Below, in pieces: positions 1 through 6,392 of a DNA stretch of 7,123 nt. The position numbers were made by a program, and so were the translations under genes. Under the pieces are notes generated by a model. That model ran no database searches, had not been told where the DNA came from, and worked only from the letters and a program-made list of their open reading frames with translations. Position 1 is the stretch's first letter, and each line of letters opens with the position of its first letter. The DNA comes from CALWPV01 sp045632125. GTDB lineage: Bacteria; Bacillota; Clostridia; Lachnospirales; Bianqueaceae. Where the stretch lies: positions 1-7,123 of the forward strand of contig JAZQWC010000034.1 in NCBI GenBank assembly GCA_045632125.1. The letters run 5' to 3'.

Positions 1-1
1 G

Positions 2-3000
2 GAAGGTGAAACTTACACCTTTTATGATGGCCCTCCTACCGCTAACGGCAAGCCTCACATCGGTCATGTGCTGACCCGCGTTATCAAGGATATGATCCCC
101 CGTTACCGCACCATGAAGGGTTACATGGTACCCCGTAAGGCCGGTTGGGACACCCACGGTCTGCCCGTTGAGCTGGAAATCGAGAAAGAGCTGGGTCTGG
201 ACGGCAAAGAGCAGATTGAAGAATACGGTCTGGCTCCCTTTATCCAGAAATGTAAAGAGAGTGTTTGGAAATACAAAGGAATGTGGGAGGACTTCTCCGG
301 CATCGTTGGCTACTGGGCCGACATGGATAACCCCTACGTTACCTACACCGATGATTATATCGAGTCCGAATGGTGGGCTTTGAAGCAGATCTTCGATAAA
401 GGCCTGCTGTACAAGGGCTTCAAGATCGTTCCTTACTGCCCCCGCTGCGGCACTCCTCTGTCCAGCCATGAAGTGGCTCAGGGCTATAAGGATGTAAAAG
501 AGCGCTCCGCTATCGTTCGCTTCAAAGTGATCGGCGAGGATGCTTACTTCCTGGCCTGGACCACCACCCCCTGGACCCTGCCCTCCAACGTGGCTCTGTG
601 TGTGAACCCTGTTGAAAGCTATGTGAAGGTTCGCTTGGGCGAGTACACCTACTACATGGCTGAGGCTCTGGTTCCCAGCGTACTGGGCGAGGAAGCCGAG
701 ATTCTGGAGCGTTATACCGGTCAGGATCTGGAAGGCAAAGAATACGAGCCTTTGTATGATTTTGTAAAACCCATCTGCGAACGTCAGCATAAGAAAGCAC
801 ACTTTGTAACCTGCGCTGATTACGTAACTCTGACCGATGGTACCGGCGTGGTTCACATCGCTCCTGCCTTCGGTGAGGACGATGCTCAGGTTGGCCGTCG
901 CTACGACCTGCCCTTCGTACAGCTGGTTGATGGCAAAGGTGAAATGACCGAGGAAACCCCTTGGGCCGGCACCTTCTGCAAACAGGCTGATCCTAAAGTA
1001 TTGGTTGACCTGGAAGAACGCGGTCTGCTGTTCTCCGCTCCTAAGTTCGAGCACAGCTATCCTCACTGCTGGCGCTGTGACACCCCCCTGATCTACTACG
1101 CACGCGAATCTTGGTTCATCAAGATGACCGCTGTAAAAGACGATCTGATCCGCAATAACAATCAGATCAACTGGATCCCTGAAACTATCGGTAAGGGCCG
1201 CTTCGGTGACTGGTTGGAAAACATCCAGGATTGGGGTATCTCCCGTAACCGTTACTGGGGTACTCCTCTGAACATTTGGGAGTGCGAATGTGGTCACCGT
1301 CATGCCATCGGCAGCCGTGCTGAACTGGCTGAAATGAGCGATAACTACCCCGAAGGCGGCGTAGAGCTGCATCGTCCTTACATCGACGAGATCACCATCC
1401 GCTGCCCCGAGTGCGGCAAGCAGATGCATCGCGTGCCCGAAGTAATCGACTGTTGGTTCGACAGCGGCGCAATGCCCTTCGCTCAGCACCACTATCCCTT
1501 TGAAAATCAGGATCTGTTCGAGCAGCAGTTCCCCGCAGACTTCATTTCTGAAGCTGTTGACCAGACCCGTGGTTGGTTCTACTCCCTGCTGGCTGAGTCC
1601 ACCCTGCTGTTCAACAAGCCTCCGTATAAAAACGTAATCGTACTGGGTCACGTTCAGGATGAGAACGGCCAGAAGATGTCCAAGTCCAAAGGTAATGCAG
1701 TAGATCCTATGGAAGCCCTGCAGACCTATGGTGCCGATGCCATCCGTTGGTACTTCTACATCAACTCTGCTCCCTGGTTGCCTAACCGCTTCCACGGCAA
1801 AGCTGTAGTAGAAGGCCAGAGAAAGTTCCTGCGTCCTCTGTGGAACACCTACGCATTCTACGTATTGTATGCTAACATCGACGAGTTCGATCCCACCAAG
1901 TACACCTTGGAATACGATAAACTGTCCGTGATGGATAAATGGCTGCTGTCCAAGCTGAACACTTTGATCGGCGAAGTGGACAACAACCTGGAAAACTACC
2001 GTCTGCCCGAAACCGCCCGCGCTCTGCAGGCCTTCGTAGACGATCTGAGTAACTGGTATGTACGCCGCGGCCGTTCTCGTTACTGGGCTAAGGGTATGGA
2101 GCAGGATAAGATCAATGCTTACATGACCCTGTACACCGCTCTGGTAACCGTATGTAAGCTGGCTGCTCCCATGATCCCCTTCATGACCGAAGACATCTAC
2201 CGCAATCTGGTTTGCAGCGTAGACGCCTCCGCTCCTGCAAGTATCCACCTGTGCCGCTTCCCCGAGGCCGACACCTCCCTGATCGACAAAGATCTGGAAG
2301 CTACCATGGATGAGGTACTCAAGGTGATCACCCTGGGTCGTGCCTGCCGTAACACCTCTAACCTGAAGAACCGTCAGCCCATCGGCAAGATGTATGTTCA
2401 AGGCCCTGCTCTGGCCGACTTCTTCAAAGAGATCATCGAAGACGAACTGAACGTAAAAGACGTAGAGTTCACTCAGGATGCCAGCAAGTTCGTAAGCTAC
2501 ACCTTTAAACCTCAGCTGCGGACCGTAGGTCCGAAATATGGCAAGCTGCTGGGCAAGATTCGCGCAGCACTTGGTGAGGTAAATGGTCAGGAAGCTTACG
2601 CTACCCTCAAGAATGGTTCTCCTTTGACCTTCGATTTCGATGGTTCCATCGTTGAGCTGGCTGAGGAAGATCTGTTGATCGAAATGGCTCAGGTGCCCGG
2701 TTTCGTAGCCGAGTCCGACGGTCCTGTTACCGTTGCTCTGGATACCAACCTGACCCCCGAACTGATCGAAGAAGGTTTCGTTCGTGAGATCATCAGCAAG
2801 ATCCAGACCATGCGTAAGGATGCCGGCTTCGAAGTAACCGACCATATCACCTTCTCCTACGGCACCAATGAGAAGATCGCCGCTCTGGCAGCTGCTCATG
2901 CCGACGAGATCATGGCTGAGACCCTGTGTGACGCCGTTCAGGCTGAAGCAGGCGAAGGCTTCTTCGTAAAGGAATGGGATATCAACGGTGAGAAAGCCAC

Positions 3001-3019
3001 CTTTGGTGTTAAAAGATAA
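2..3019 (+). CDS. ileS: Isoleucyl-tRNA synthetase, type 2 (5'-truncated by window edge)
   Basis: This enzyme charges tRNA-Ile with isoleucine in the cytoplasm, using ATP, and edits misactivated valine. The reading frame is open from base 2, so the true start lies left of the window; 1005 residues are visible, close to the full ~1040 of the family. Counting from base 2, the class I signature PHIGH ends at residue 22 (HIGH at 56-67) and KMSKS is at about residue 558 (1673-1687). Between them lies the CP1 editing domain, with WTTTPWTLPSN from residue 186 and HIAPAFGEDD from 285. Cysteine pairs at 146/149, 356/359, 428/430 and 468/471 look like zinc ligands. GRFGDWLENIQDWGISRNR before the KMSKS loop, and the absence of a C-terminal cysteine zinc finger, fit the archaeal/eukaryotic-like type 2 enzyme rather than the E. 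coli-like type 1. The C-terminal half contains the anticodon-binding helical domain. A GTG at 68 is not the start, because it follows the catalytic HIGH motif. Any T-box leader would be outside the window. Confidence 0.97.
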   Translation, partial: EGETYTFYDGPPTANGKPHIGHVLTRVIKDMIPRYRTMKGYMVPRKAGWDTHGLPVELEIEKELGLDGKEQIEEYGLAPFIQKCKESVWKYKGMWEDFSGIVGYWADMDNPYVTYTDDYIESEWWALKQIFDKGLLYKGFKIVPYCPRCGTPLSSHEVAQGYKDVKERSAIVRFKVIGEDAYFLAWTTTPWTLPSNVALCVNPVESYVKVRLGEYTYYMAEALVPSVLGEEAEILERYTGQDLEGKEYEPLYDFVKPICERQHKKAHFVTCADYVTLTDGTGVVHIAPAFGEDDAQVGRRYDLPFVQLVDGKGEMTEETPWAGTFCKQADPKVLVDLEERGLLFSAPKFEHSYPHCWRCDTPLIYYARESWFIKMTAVKDDLIRNNNQINWIPETIGKGRFGDWLENIQDWGISRNRYWGTPLNIWECECGHRHAIGSRAELAEMSDNYPEGGVELHRPYIDEITIRCPECGKQMHRVPEVIDCWFDSGAMPFAQHHYPFENQDLFEQQFPADFISEAVDQTRGWFYSLLAESTLLFNKPPYKNVIVLGHVQDENGQKMSKSKGNAVDPMEALQTYGADAIRWYFYINSAPWLPNRFHGKAVVEGQRKFLRPLWNTYAFYVLYANIDEFDPTKYTLEYDKLSVMDKWLLSKLNTLIGEVDNNLENYRLPETARALQAFVDDLSNWYVRRGRSRYWAKGMEQDKINAYMTLYTALVTVCKLAAPMIPFMTEDIYRNLVCSVDASAPASIHLCRFPEADTSLIDKDLEATMDEVLKVITLGRACRNTSNLKNRQPIGKMYVQGPALADFFKEIIEDELNVKDVEFTQDASKFVSYTFKPQLRTVGPKYGKLLGKIRAALGEVNGQEAYATLKNGSPLTFDFDGSIVELAEEDLLIEMAQVPGFVAESDGPVTVALDTNLTPELIEEGFVREIISKIQTMRKDAGFEVTDHITFSYGTNEKIAALAAAHADEIMAETLCDAVQAEAGEGFFVKEWDINGEKATFGVKR

Positions 3020-3024
3020 TCATT

Positions 3025-3093
3025 AAGGCTCTATGCCCCTTTTCGGTACTACAGTGGTATGTACGCTCAAAGGGTCATAGAGCCTTTTGTTTA
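3025..3093 (+). terminator. Rho-independent terminator of ileS
   Basis: It begins six bases after the ileS stop codon. The left arm (3025-3042) pairs with the right arm (3069-3086): 11 bp of AAGGCTCTATG with CATAGAGCCTT, one C/T mismatch, then CCCTTT with AAAGGG. The 26-base loop can form a further small GTAC/GTAC helix. A T-rich tail (TTTTGTTTATT) follows. The long stem plus T-tract is the standard intrinsic terminator design. Confidence 0.9.
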
Positions 3094-3165
3094 TTGTTTT
3101 GACGCCAAAGAATGTTTTCCTATGCTAAAAGTATTTTCCACAAATTCCTTATAATCTATATTTGC

Positions 3166-3214
3166 AATCTAACAAAAAAAGGCACGCTTACGCGTGCCTC
3201 TTTTTTGTTAGATT
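3166..3214 (-). terminator. Bidirectional terminator of SBP1
   Basis: A near-perfect hairpin lies 28 bases past the SBP1 stop codon. The core stem is GGCACGC with GCGTGCC. It is flanked by A-tract and T-tract sides (AAAAAAA / TCTTTTTT, one bulge) and closed by an outer AATCTAAC / GTTAGATT helix. On the - strand the loop is GUAA, a GNRA tetraloop, followed by seven U. On the + strand the stem is followed by TCTTTTTT, so it can also stop read-through from ileS. It is homologous to the SBP2 terminator at 6281-6308. Confidence 0.9.
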
Positions 3215-3286
3215 ATATTTCAAGTATCAAATAATTTTAAATTATTTGCCCAAGAAACGGTCGTACTGACCCTGACGGATTTCTTC
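3206..3286. repeat. 81-bp perfect repeat, copy 1 (3' end of SBP1)
   Basis: Identical base for base to 6312-6392. It covers the last 15 codons of SBP1 including the stop, plus 36 bases of 3' untranslated sequence. It is the most conserved segment of a longer duplication running from the terminator core (about 3181) into the gene, to at least about 4020. Confidence 0.95.
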
Positions 3287-5014
3287 TACGTCACTCAGAC
3301 CCAGAGCTTCCAGATCAGCAACAACGGCGTCGATCTCATCCAGAGACTTCTGACCCATTACCAAAGCAGCAACAGACTGCTGAGAATAAGAATCCAGATC
3401 GTTCCACACCAAGTTAATGGTCTCTACATCAGCGGGATCAGCTGTAGCCCAGCAACCGGTATTGTCGATGGAAGTCCAGTGACCAAAATCAACGGTCTCA
3501 TTCTGATAGTCATACTTGCTTTCTGCCCAACCCAGAGTGATGCAGCCTTCAGCAGCCTTATCCAGCTCGTAGTAGGTCATATCAGCAGTGATAGCACGAG
3601 AGTACAGGATCTTACCATAAGCAAGTCTCTGATCATATTTGTCAGGCAGATACTGGTTCAACAGGTCAGGATCAAACATCTTTCCATCTTCCTCAGCCTG
3701 ATACTGAATGAATTTCTTATTGCCATCTCCATCGATCTCATAGTTGATACCCTCAACACCATAGTTGATCAGATCGATGTGTTCCTGGCTGTAGTAGCAA
3801 TCCAAGAATGCAGCACCCAGCTTGATATCTTCCAAATTGGAAGTGAAGCAGAACTCATCCCAAATGTAAACCGGATCTTCCAGAGACAACAGAGGCTGAA
3901 TACCTTCAACCGCTGCGAAGGGAACCATGGGCTGATACAGAACCGGATTCTCGGTATTATCAGGATCGAATGCAGACTCGATGGTGGGCTCATAGGTAGT
4001 GCCAATTGCATATACGTTCATTGCTCCTACGTAGTTGCTGGCATATTTCTGAGACAAGGTAGAAGTAGAACCAATCATTTCGGTGTCATACAGACCGGCA
4101 GCATTCAGCTTGTTCATGTAGGTCATGTAATCTTTAACACCAGGCTGATGCCAGGGAGAAATAGCCTCACCGGTATCCCAGTTATTACCGATCAGAGAAC
4201 GTACCAGACCGAACCACTGACCCATAGAATCGCCAAATGCACAAGGATTAGCAGAGTAAACGTGCATACCTGCAACGTTAGCATTGCCAGCACCGGAAGG
4301 ATCCTTCTCATTAAAGGTCTTCATAGCATTCTCAAACTCATCCAGAGTGTCGGGCATTTCCAGCTCATAGGTGTTCAGCCAATCCTGACGAATACCTACA
4401 GTGTAGTTGGTACCGGTCTCGCCATAAGTATCACCATACTTGGTAATATACAAGTTAGGTACCCAATACATCTTACCGTCGGGAGTACAAACCTTACGAT
4501 ATGCAGCAGAGCCAAATTCACCTTCAGTAAAGAACTCTTTTGCAGTACCATCACTCTCTTCCAACATGGGATTGATGTCCAGAATAACACCCTGAGCCGC
4601 CAACTGCATAACCTCAGCTTCGCTCATACCATACATAGCAACATAGTAAGGGATGTCATTCATAGCAGCGAAACGTGTCTGCAGAGTGGTCAGGTACTGG
4701 TCGTTTGCAACCAGTTCAAAGTCCAGATTCAAACCGTATTCGGTACCCAGCTCTTTGAAAGCCGTAACACTGGCGAACTCATCGAATTCATCGATGGTAA
4801 AATAGGTAGCACCGGTAGCATGAGAACCAAGGATGGTAAAATCCTGCAATTCAACATCGCCGGCAGCCTCAGATTCTTCGTCATTAGAATCCTCAGTAGT
4901 GGTAGCTTCAGATGTGGTGGTCTCATCGGTGGTGGTTTCTTCATCGGAACCGCAACCAGCCAACATGGACAAACACATAGAAGCAGCTAATAGGGTCACT
5001 AATAGCTTTTTCAT
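3242..5014 (-). CDS. SBP1: extracellular solute-binding lipoprotein of an ABC transporter (LplA/YtcQ-like)
   Basis: Predicted substrate-capturing lipoprotein of an ABC importer, anchored to the outer face of the cytoplasmic membrane; family members mostly bind sugars or oligosaccharides. The 590-residue protein starts with a lipoprotein signal: MKK, a hydrophobic core, and lipobox LAGC at residues 18-21, with Cys21 as the lipidation site. Residues 22 to about 55 form a Thr/Glu/Asp/Ser-rich linker typical of Clostridia lipoproteins. The rest looks like a two-lobe periplasmic-binding fold, and NYGVEGINYEI near residues 417-427 matches the pattern seen in LplA-type proteins. The ATG at 5014 is preceded by AAGGAGG with 8 bases spacing, so the start is secure. 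The protein is about 87% identical to the visible C-terminus of SBP2. No permease or ATPase gene is adjacent and a terminator follows directly, so it is monocistronic as seen here. The ligand cannot be told from sequence. Confidence 0.93.
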   Translation of the reverse strand: MKKLLVTLLAASMCLSMLAGCGSDEETTTDETTTSEATTTEDSNDEESEAAGDVELQDFTILGSHATGATYFTIDEFDEFASVTAFKELGTEYGLNLDFELVANDQYLTTLQTRFAAMNDIPYYVAMYGMSEAEVMQLAAQGVILDINPMLEESDGTAKEFFTEGEFGSAAYRKVCTPDGKMYWVPNLYITKYGDTYGETGTNYTVGIRQDWLNTYELEMPDTLDEFENAMKTFNEKDPSGAGNANVAGMHVYSANPCAFGDSMGQWFGLVRSLIGNNWDTGEAISPWHQPGVKDYMTYMNKLNAAGLYDTEMIGSTSTLSQKYASNYVGAMNVYAIGTTYEPTIESAFDPDNTENPVLYQPMVPFAAVEGIQPLLSLEDPVYIWDEFCFTSNLEDIKLGAAFLDCYYSQEHIDLINYGVEGINYEIDGDGNKKFIQYQAEEDGKMFDPDLLNQYLPDKYDQRLAYGKILYSRAITADMTYYELDKAAEGCITLGWAESKYDYQNETVDFGHWTSIDNTGCWATADPADVETINLVWNDLDSYSQQSVAALVMGQKSLDEIDAVVADLEALGLSDVEEIRQGQYDRFLGK

Positions 5015-5022
5015 GTTTTCTT

Positions 5023-5029
5023 CCTCCTT
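5023..5029 (-). promoter_or_regulatory. Ribosome binding site of SBP1
   Basis: AAGGAGG on the - strand, 8 bases before the ATG. This is a near-consensus Shine-Dalgarno sequence and implies strong translation, as expected for an abundant binding protein. Confidence 0.85.
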
Positions 5030-5051
5030 ATTAGGATATTATTTTCAACAC

Positions 5052-5095
5052 CCGATTTATATCGGCTGTCGCCGCAAAAGGACGAACCTTTTTGC
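5052..5095 (-). promoter_or_regulatory. Two hairpins in the SBP1 5' leader
   Basis: On the - strand the leader holds two successive small hairpins. The first (5095-5074) pairs GCAAAA/TTTTGC and GG/CC around a TTCGT loop with one bulged A. The second (5065-5052) pairs CCGAT with ATCGG around ATAA. The first would sit almost at the 5' end of a transcript starting from the putative -10 at 5100-5107, a position where hairpins commonly stabilise mRNA. No known riboswitch class is recognised. Confidence 0.4.
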
Positions 5096-5099
5096 TCTT

Positions 5100-5107
5100 A
5101 TATTATC
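5100..5107 (-). promoter_or_regulatory. Possible -10 element of the SBP1 promoter
   Basis: On the - strand GATAATAT offers overlapping -10 hexamers (GATAAT or TAATAT), predicting a start near 5093 and a leader of about 80 bases. No convincing -35 (TTGACA-like) exists at 16-18 bases upstream, which would suit an activator-dependent promoter. This is the best candidate in the 140 bases between the regulator's terminator and SBP1, but it is weak evidence. Confidence 0.35.
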
Positions 5108-5129
5108 GTTCACAAGGGTTAGAATTTAC

Positions 5130-5150
5130 TATACGAAACATGACAGTATA
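5130..5150. repeat. Short inverted repeat upstream of the SBP1 promoter
   Basis: TATAC (5130-5134) and GTATA (5146-5150) form 5-bp inverted arms separated by 11 bases. They sit immediately upstream of where a -35 would fall for the putative SBP1 -10. An operator role is possible, but arms this short in AT-rich DNA may be chance. It does not match a CcpA cre consensus. Confidence 0.25.
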
Positions 5151-5154
5151 TATA

Positions 5155-5185
5155 AAAATCCCACCCCTCATCGGGGCAGGATTTT
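5155..5185 (-). terminator. Terminator overlapping the end of the AraC-type gene
   Basis: Thirteen-base arms (5173-5185 and 5155-5167) flank a 5-base loop that contains the regulator's TGA stop codon. As - strand RNA the stem is AAAAUCC-UG-CCCC with GGGG-UG-GGAUUUU, fully paired if two tandem G-U wobbles are allowed, followed by a U-rich tail. As + strand RNA the same two positions become C/A mismatches, so the signal is directional and ends transcription of the regulator before SBP1. Confidence 0.75.
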
Positions 5186-6091
5186 ACCATTTTCGCTTCT
5201 GTACTCCAAAGGCGTCATATTATATTCTTCACGAAATACTTTACCAAAAAAACTACTGGTTCCAAAACCGCATAATTGTGCAATGTTTGTAACAGATTCT
5301 GTAGTGTCCGTTAATAACCGGCAGGCTACTTGCAAACGATATTTTCGAACATATTCATTAGGAGTCATATGCATCACAGCGTGAAAAGACCGATAACACT
5401 CCCTTTCACTTACAAAGGCCGCATTGGCAATATCATGTATGGCGATTTTTTCTCCGTAATGTTCGTGTACATAGGTCACCATCAATTTCATTTTCTCATT
5501 TAGCACCGGCTTTTGCAGCTCTTTCTCCTCTTCCGGATGTCCCGTAAGCATCAGAAAATCCACCATAATATCCGAAAGTATAGAACGCAGTCGTAGTTCA
5601 TAACCTATATCATTTTCTGACAGCAAAAAAGAGTTCTTTAATTTATCTAAAATTGGAACATGTTCCATTATATTTTTGTCCAACGGTATCATATCTAAAC
5701 TAGAAAAATTCGTAATCGGAGCAACATATTTTTGATCGATCCTACTGCCTGTATGACCGGTAATCAAGGTTGTATCAAAAAGATGAATCAGCATGACACA
5801 TCGACTGGAATGTTTCTCCGGCAATTTTGTCATATGCAATACTCCGCTATTCACAAGGCCGCCACAGCCTTCTGATAATACAACCGTACCGGTGGGCGTA
5901 TGGTATTCCATTGCTCCACTCTCGATATAAAACAGTTCCACTGCCTTGTGCCAATGCCATGGTGCATGTGCCTGGTTATTACTAATATAGCTCCGTGTCC
6001 CGGTATATAAAAAATCGTTATGAAAATTCGGAAGCAATTCCTCTTTCGTGTTTTGCTTAAACTCGATCCTTGATCCGTACCGCTCGTTCAT
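5168..6091 (-). CDS. AraC-family transcriptional regulator with N-terminal cupin sensor
   Basis: Predicted ligand-responsive DNA-binding regulator, probably of carbohydrate uptake. With the chosen ATG the protein is 307 residues. Residues ~40-90 form a cupin ligand-binding domain: HWHKAVELFYIESG fits cupin motif 1 (His46, His48, Glu52, Gly59), and NSGVLH (81-86) resembles motif 2. Residues ~200-300 are the AraC DNA-binding domain: the first helix-turn-helix is around IHDIANAAFVSERECYRSFH (218-237) and the second around VTNIAQLCGFGTSSFFGKVF (267-286), followed by the family's TPLEYR ending. I chose the ATG at 6091 because GGAG (6097-6100) lies 5 bases upstream; an in-frame TTG at 6112 would add seven residues but has a poor ribosome binding site. 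It lies between two paralogous binding-protein genes on the same strand, making them likely targets. The gene is visibly more AT-rich than ileS. Confidence 0.92.
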   Translation of the reverse strand: MNERYGSRIEFKQNTKEELLPNFHNDFLYTGTRSYISNNQAHAPWHWHKAVELFYIESGAMEYHTPTGTVVLSEGCGGLVNSGVLHMTKLPEKHSSRCVMLIHLFDTTLITGHTGSRIDQKYVAPITNFSSLDMIPLDKNIMEHVPILDKLKNSFLLSENDIGYELRLRSILSDIMVDFLMLTGHPEEEKELQKPVLNEKMKLMVTYVHEHYGEKIAIHDIANAAFVSERECYRSFHAVMHMTPNEYVRKYRLQVACRLLTDTTESVTNIAQLCGFGTSSFFGKVFREEYNMTPLEYRSENGKILPR

Positions 6092-6096
6092 ATAAT

Positions 6097-6100
6097 CTCC
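6097..6100 (-). promoter_or_regulatory. Ribosome binding site that decides the AraC-type gene start
   Basis: GGAG on the - strand, 5 bases before the ATG at 6091. It supports the 307-residue product over the longer form starting at the TTG at 6112. Confidence 0.6.
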
Positions 6101-6146
6101 ATTCCGCTGCAACTTCTCATCCGCACAACTTAAATAATCTTCCGTA

Positions 6147-6168
6147 TTATTTTAAAATTATTTTAAAA
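6147..6168. repeat. Tandem 11-bp AT repeat in the regulator leader
   Basis: TTATTTTAAAA occurs twice back to back (6147-6157 and 6158-6168), perfect copies at about one helical turn. It lies just downstream of the predicted transcription start of the AraC-type gene, where a bound protein would repress. The composition is very AT-rich, so chance or a simple slippage duplication is a real alternative. Confidence 0.5.
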
Positions 6169-6178
6169 ACTACTTCTT

Positions 6179-6187
6179 ATTATATCA
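6179..6187 (-). promoter_or_regulatory. Extended -10 promoter of the AraC-type gene
   Basis: On the - strand TGATATAAT is a perfect extended -10 (TGnTATAAT). It predicts a start near 6172 and a leader of about 80 bases. The -35 position at 17 bases spacing reads GTAGTC, a poor match, so the promoter relies on its extended -10 or on an activator bound upstream. Confidence 0.65.
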
Positions 6188-6214
6188 TAAATCCTTTTTC
6201 CGACTACATCATTT

Positions 6215-6246
6215 TTGCCCAAACCTATTCATATCTTGCCTAAACC
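6215..6246. promoter_or_regulatory. Direct repeats spaced 21 bp: candidate AraC-type operator
   Basis: Read on the - strand, GGTTTAGGCAA (6246-6236) and GGTTTGGGCAA (6225-6215) match at 10 of 11 positions and are exactly 21 bp apart, two helical turns. They end upstream of the weak -35 of the regulator's own promoter, with centres at about -69 and -48 from the predicted start. Direct half-sites at 21-bp spacing next to -35 are the arrangement known for AraC itself at araI. The protein bound is inferred, most simply the adjacent regulator. Confidence 0.55.
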
Positions 6247-6280
6247 ACATCTTTTTTTATTTATATTTCATGGACACAAA

Positions 6281-6308
6281 AAAGAGGCACGCCGAAGCGC
6301 ACCTCTTT
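6281..6308 (-). terminator. Directional terminator of SBP2
   Basis: Twelve-base arms (6297-6308 and 6281-6292) flank a 4-base loop. As - strand RNA it reads AAAGAGGUGCGC-UUCG-GCGUGCCUCUUU, a full stem with two tandem G-U wobbles capped by a C(UUCG)G tetraloop and followed by a U run. As + strand RNA the wobble positions become C/A mismatches, so it acts mainly on SBP2 transcripts and insulates the regulator gene downstream. Confidence 0.85.
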
Positions 6309-6311
6309 AAA

Positions 6312-6392
6312 TGTTAGATTATATTTCAAGTATCAAATAATTTTAAATTATTTGCCCAAGAAACGGTCGTACTGACCCTGACGGATTTCTTC
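6312..6392. repeat. 81-bp perfect repeat, copy 2 (3' end of SBP2)
   Basis: Direct-orientation copy of 3206-3286, about 3.1 kb away. The homology continues leftward through the terminator hairpin in diverged form, then fades near 6281, and continues rightward through SBP2 to the window edge. Confidence 0.95.

Noticed and set aside
3150..3155. A + strand TATAAT between the ileS terminator and the SBP1 terminator
   Set aside because: No -35 match is found at proper spacing, and transcription would run straight into the bidirectional terminator.
3479..4990. A 503-codon open frame on the + strand antisense to SBP1
   Set aside because: It lies wholly opposite a well-supported gene, has no good ribosome binding site, and its product has no coherent domain. 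The long opening reflects SBP1 codon choice read in reverse.
5052..5095. The SBP1 leader as a riboswitch
   Set aside because: The hairpins are too small and simple, and no conserved aptamer core is recognisable.
4833..5384. A 183-codon + strand frame spanning the SBP1 start, its promoter region and the end of the regulator gene
   Set aside because: It crosses three established elements on the opposite strand, and its Ser/Val-rich start is just the antisense of the SBP1 Thr/Glu linker.
6092..6112. A seven-residue N-terminal extension of the AraC-type protein from a TTG start
   Set aside because: The TTG has a poor upstream ribosome binding site, whereas the internal ATG at 6091 has GGAG at 5 bases.
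3206..6392. The direct repeats as ends of a mobile element carrying the regulator and SBP1
   Set aside because: There is no transposase or integrase, no inverted ends and no target duplication. The repeats are the 3' ends of paralogous genes.
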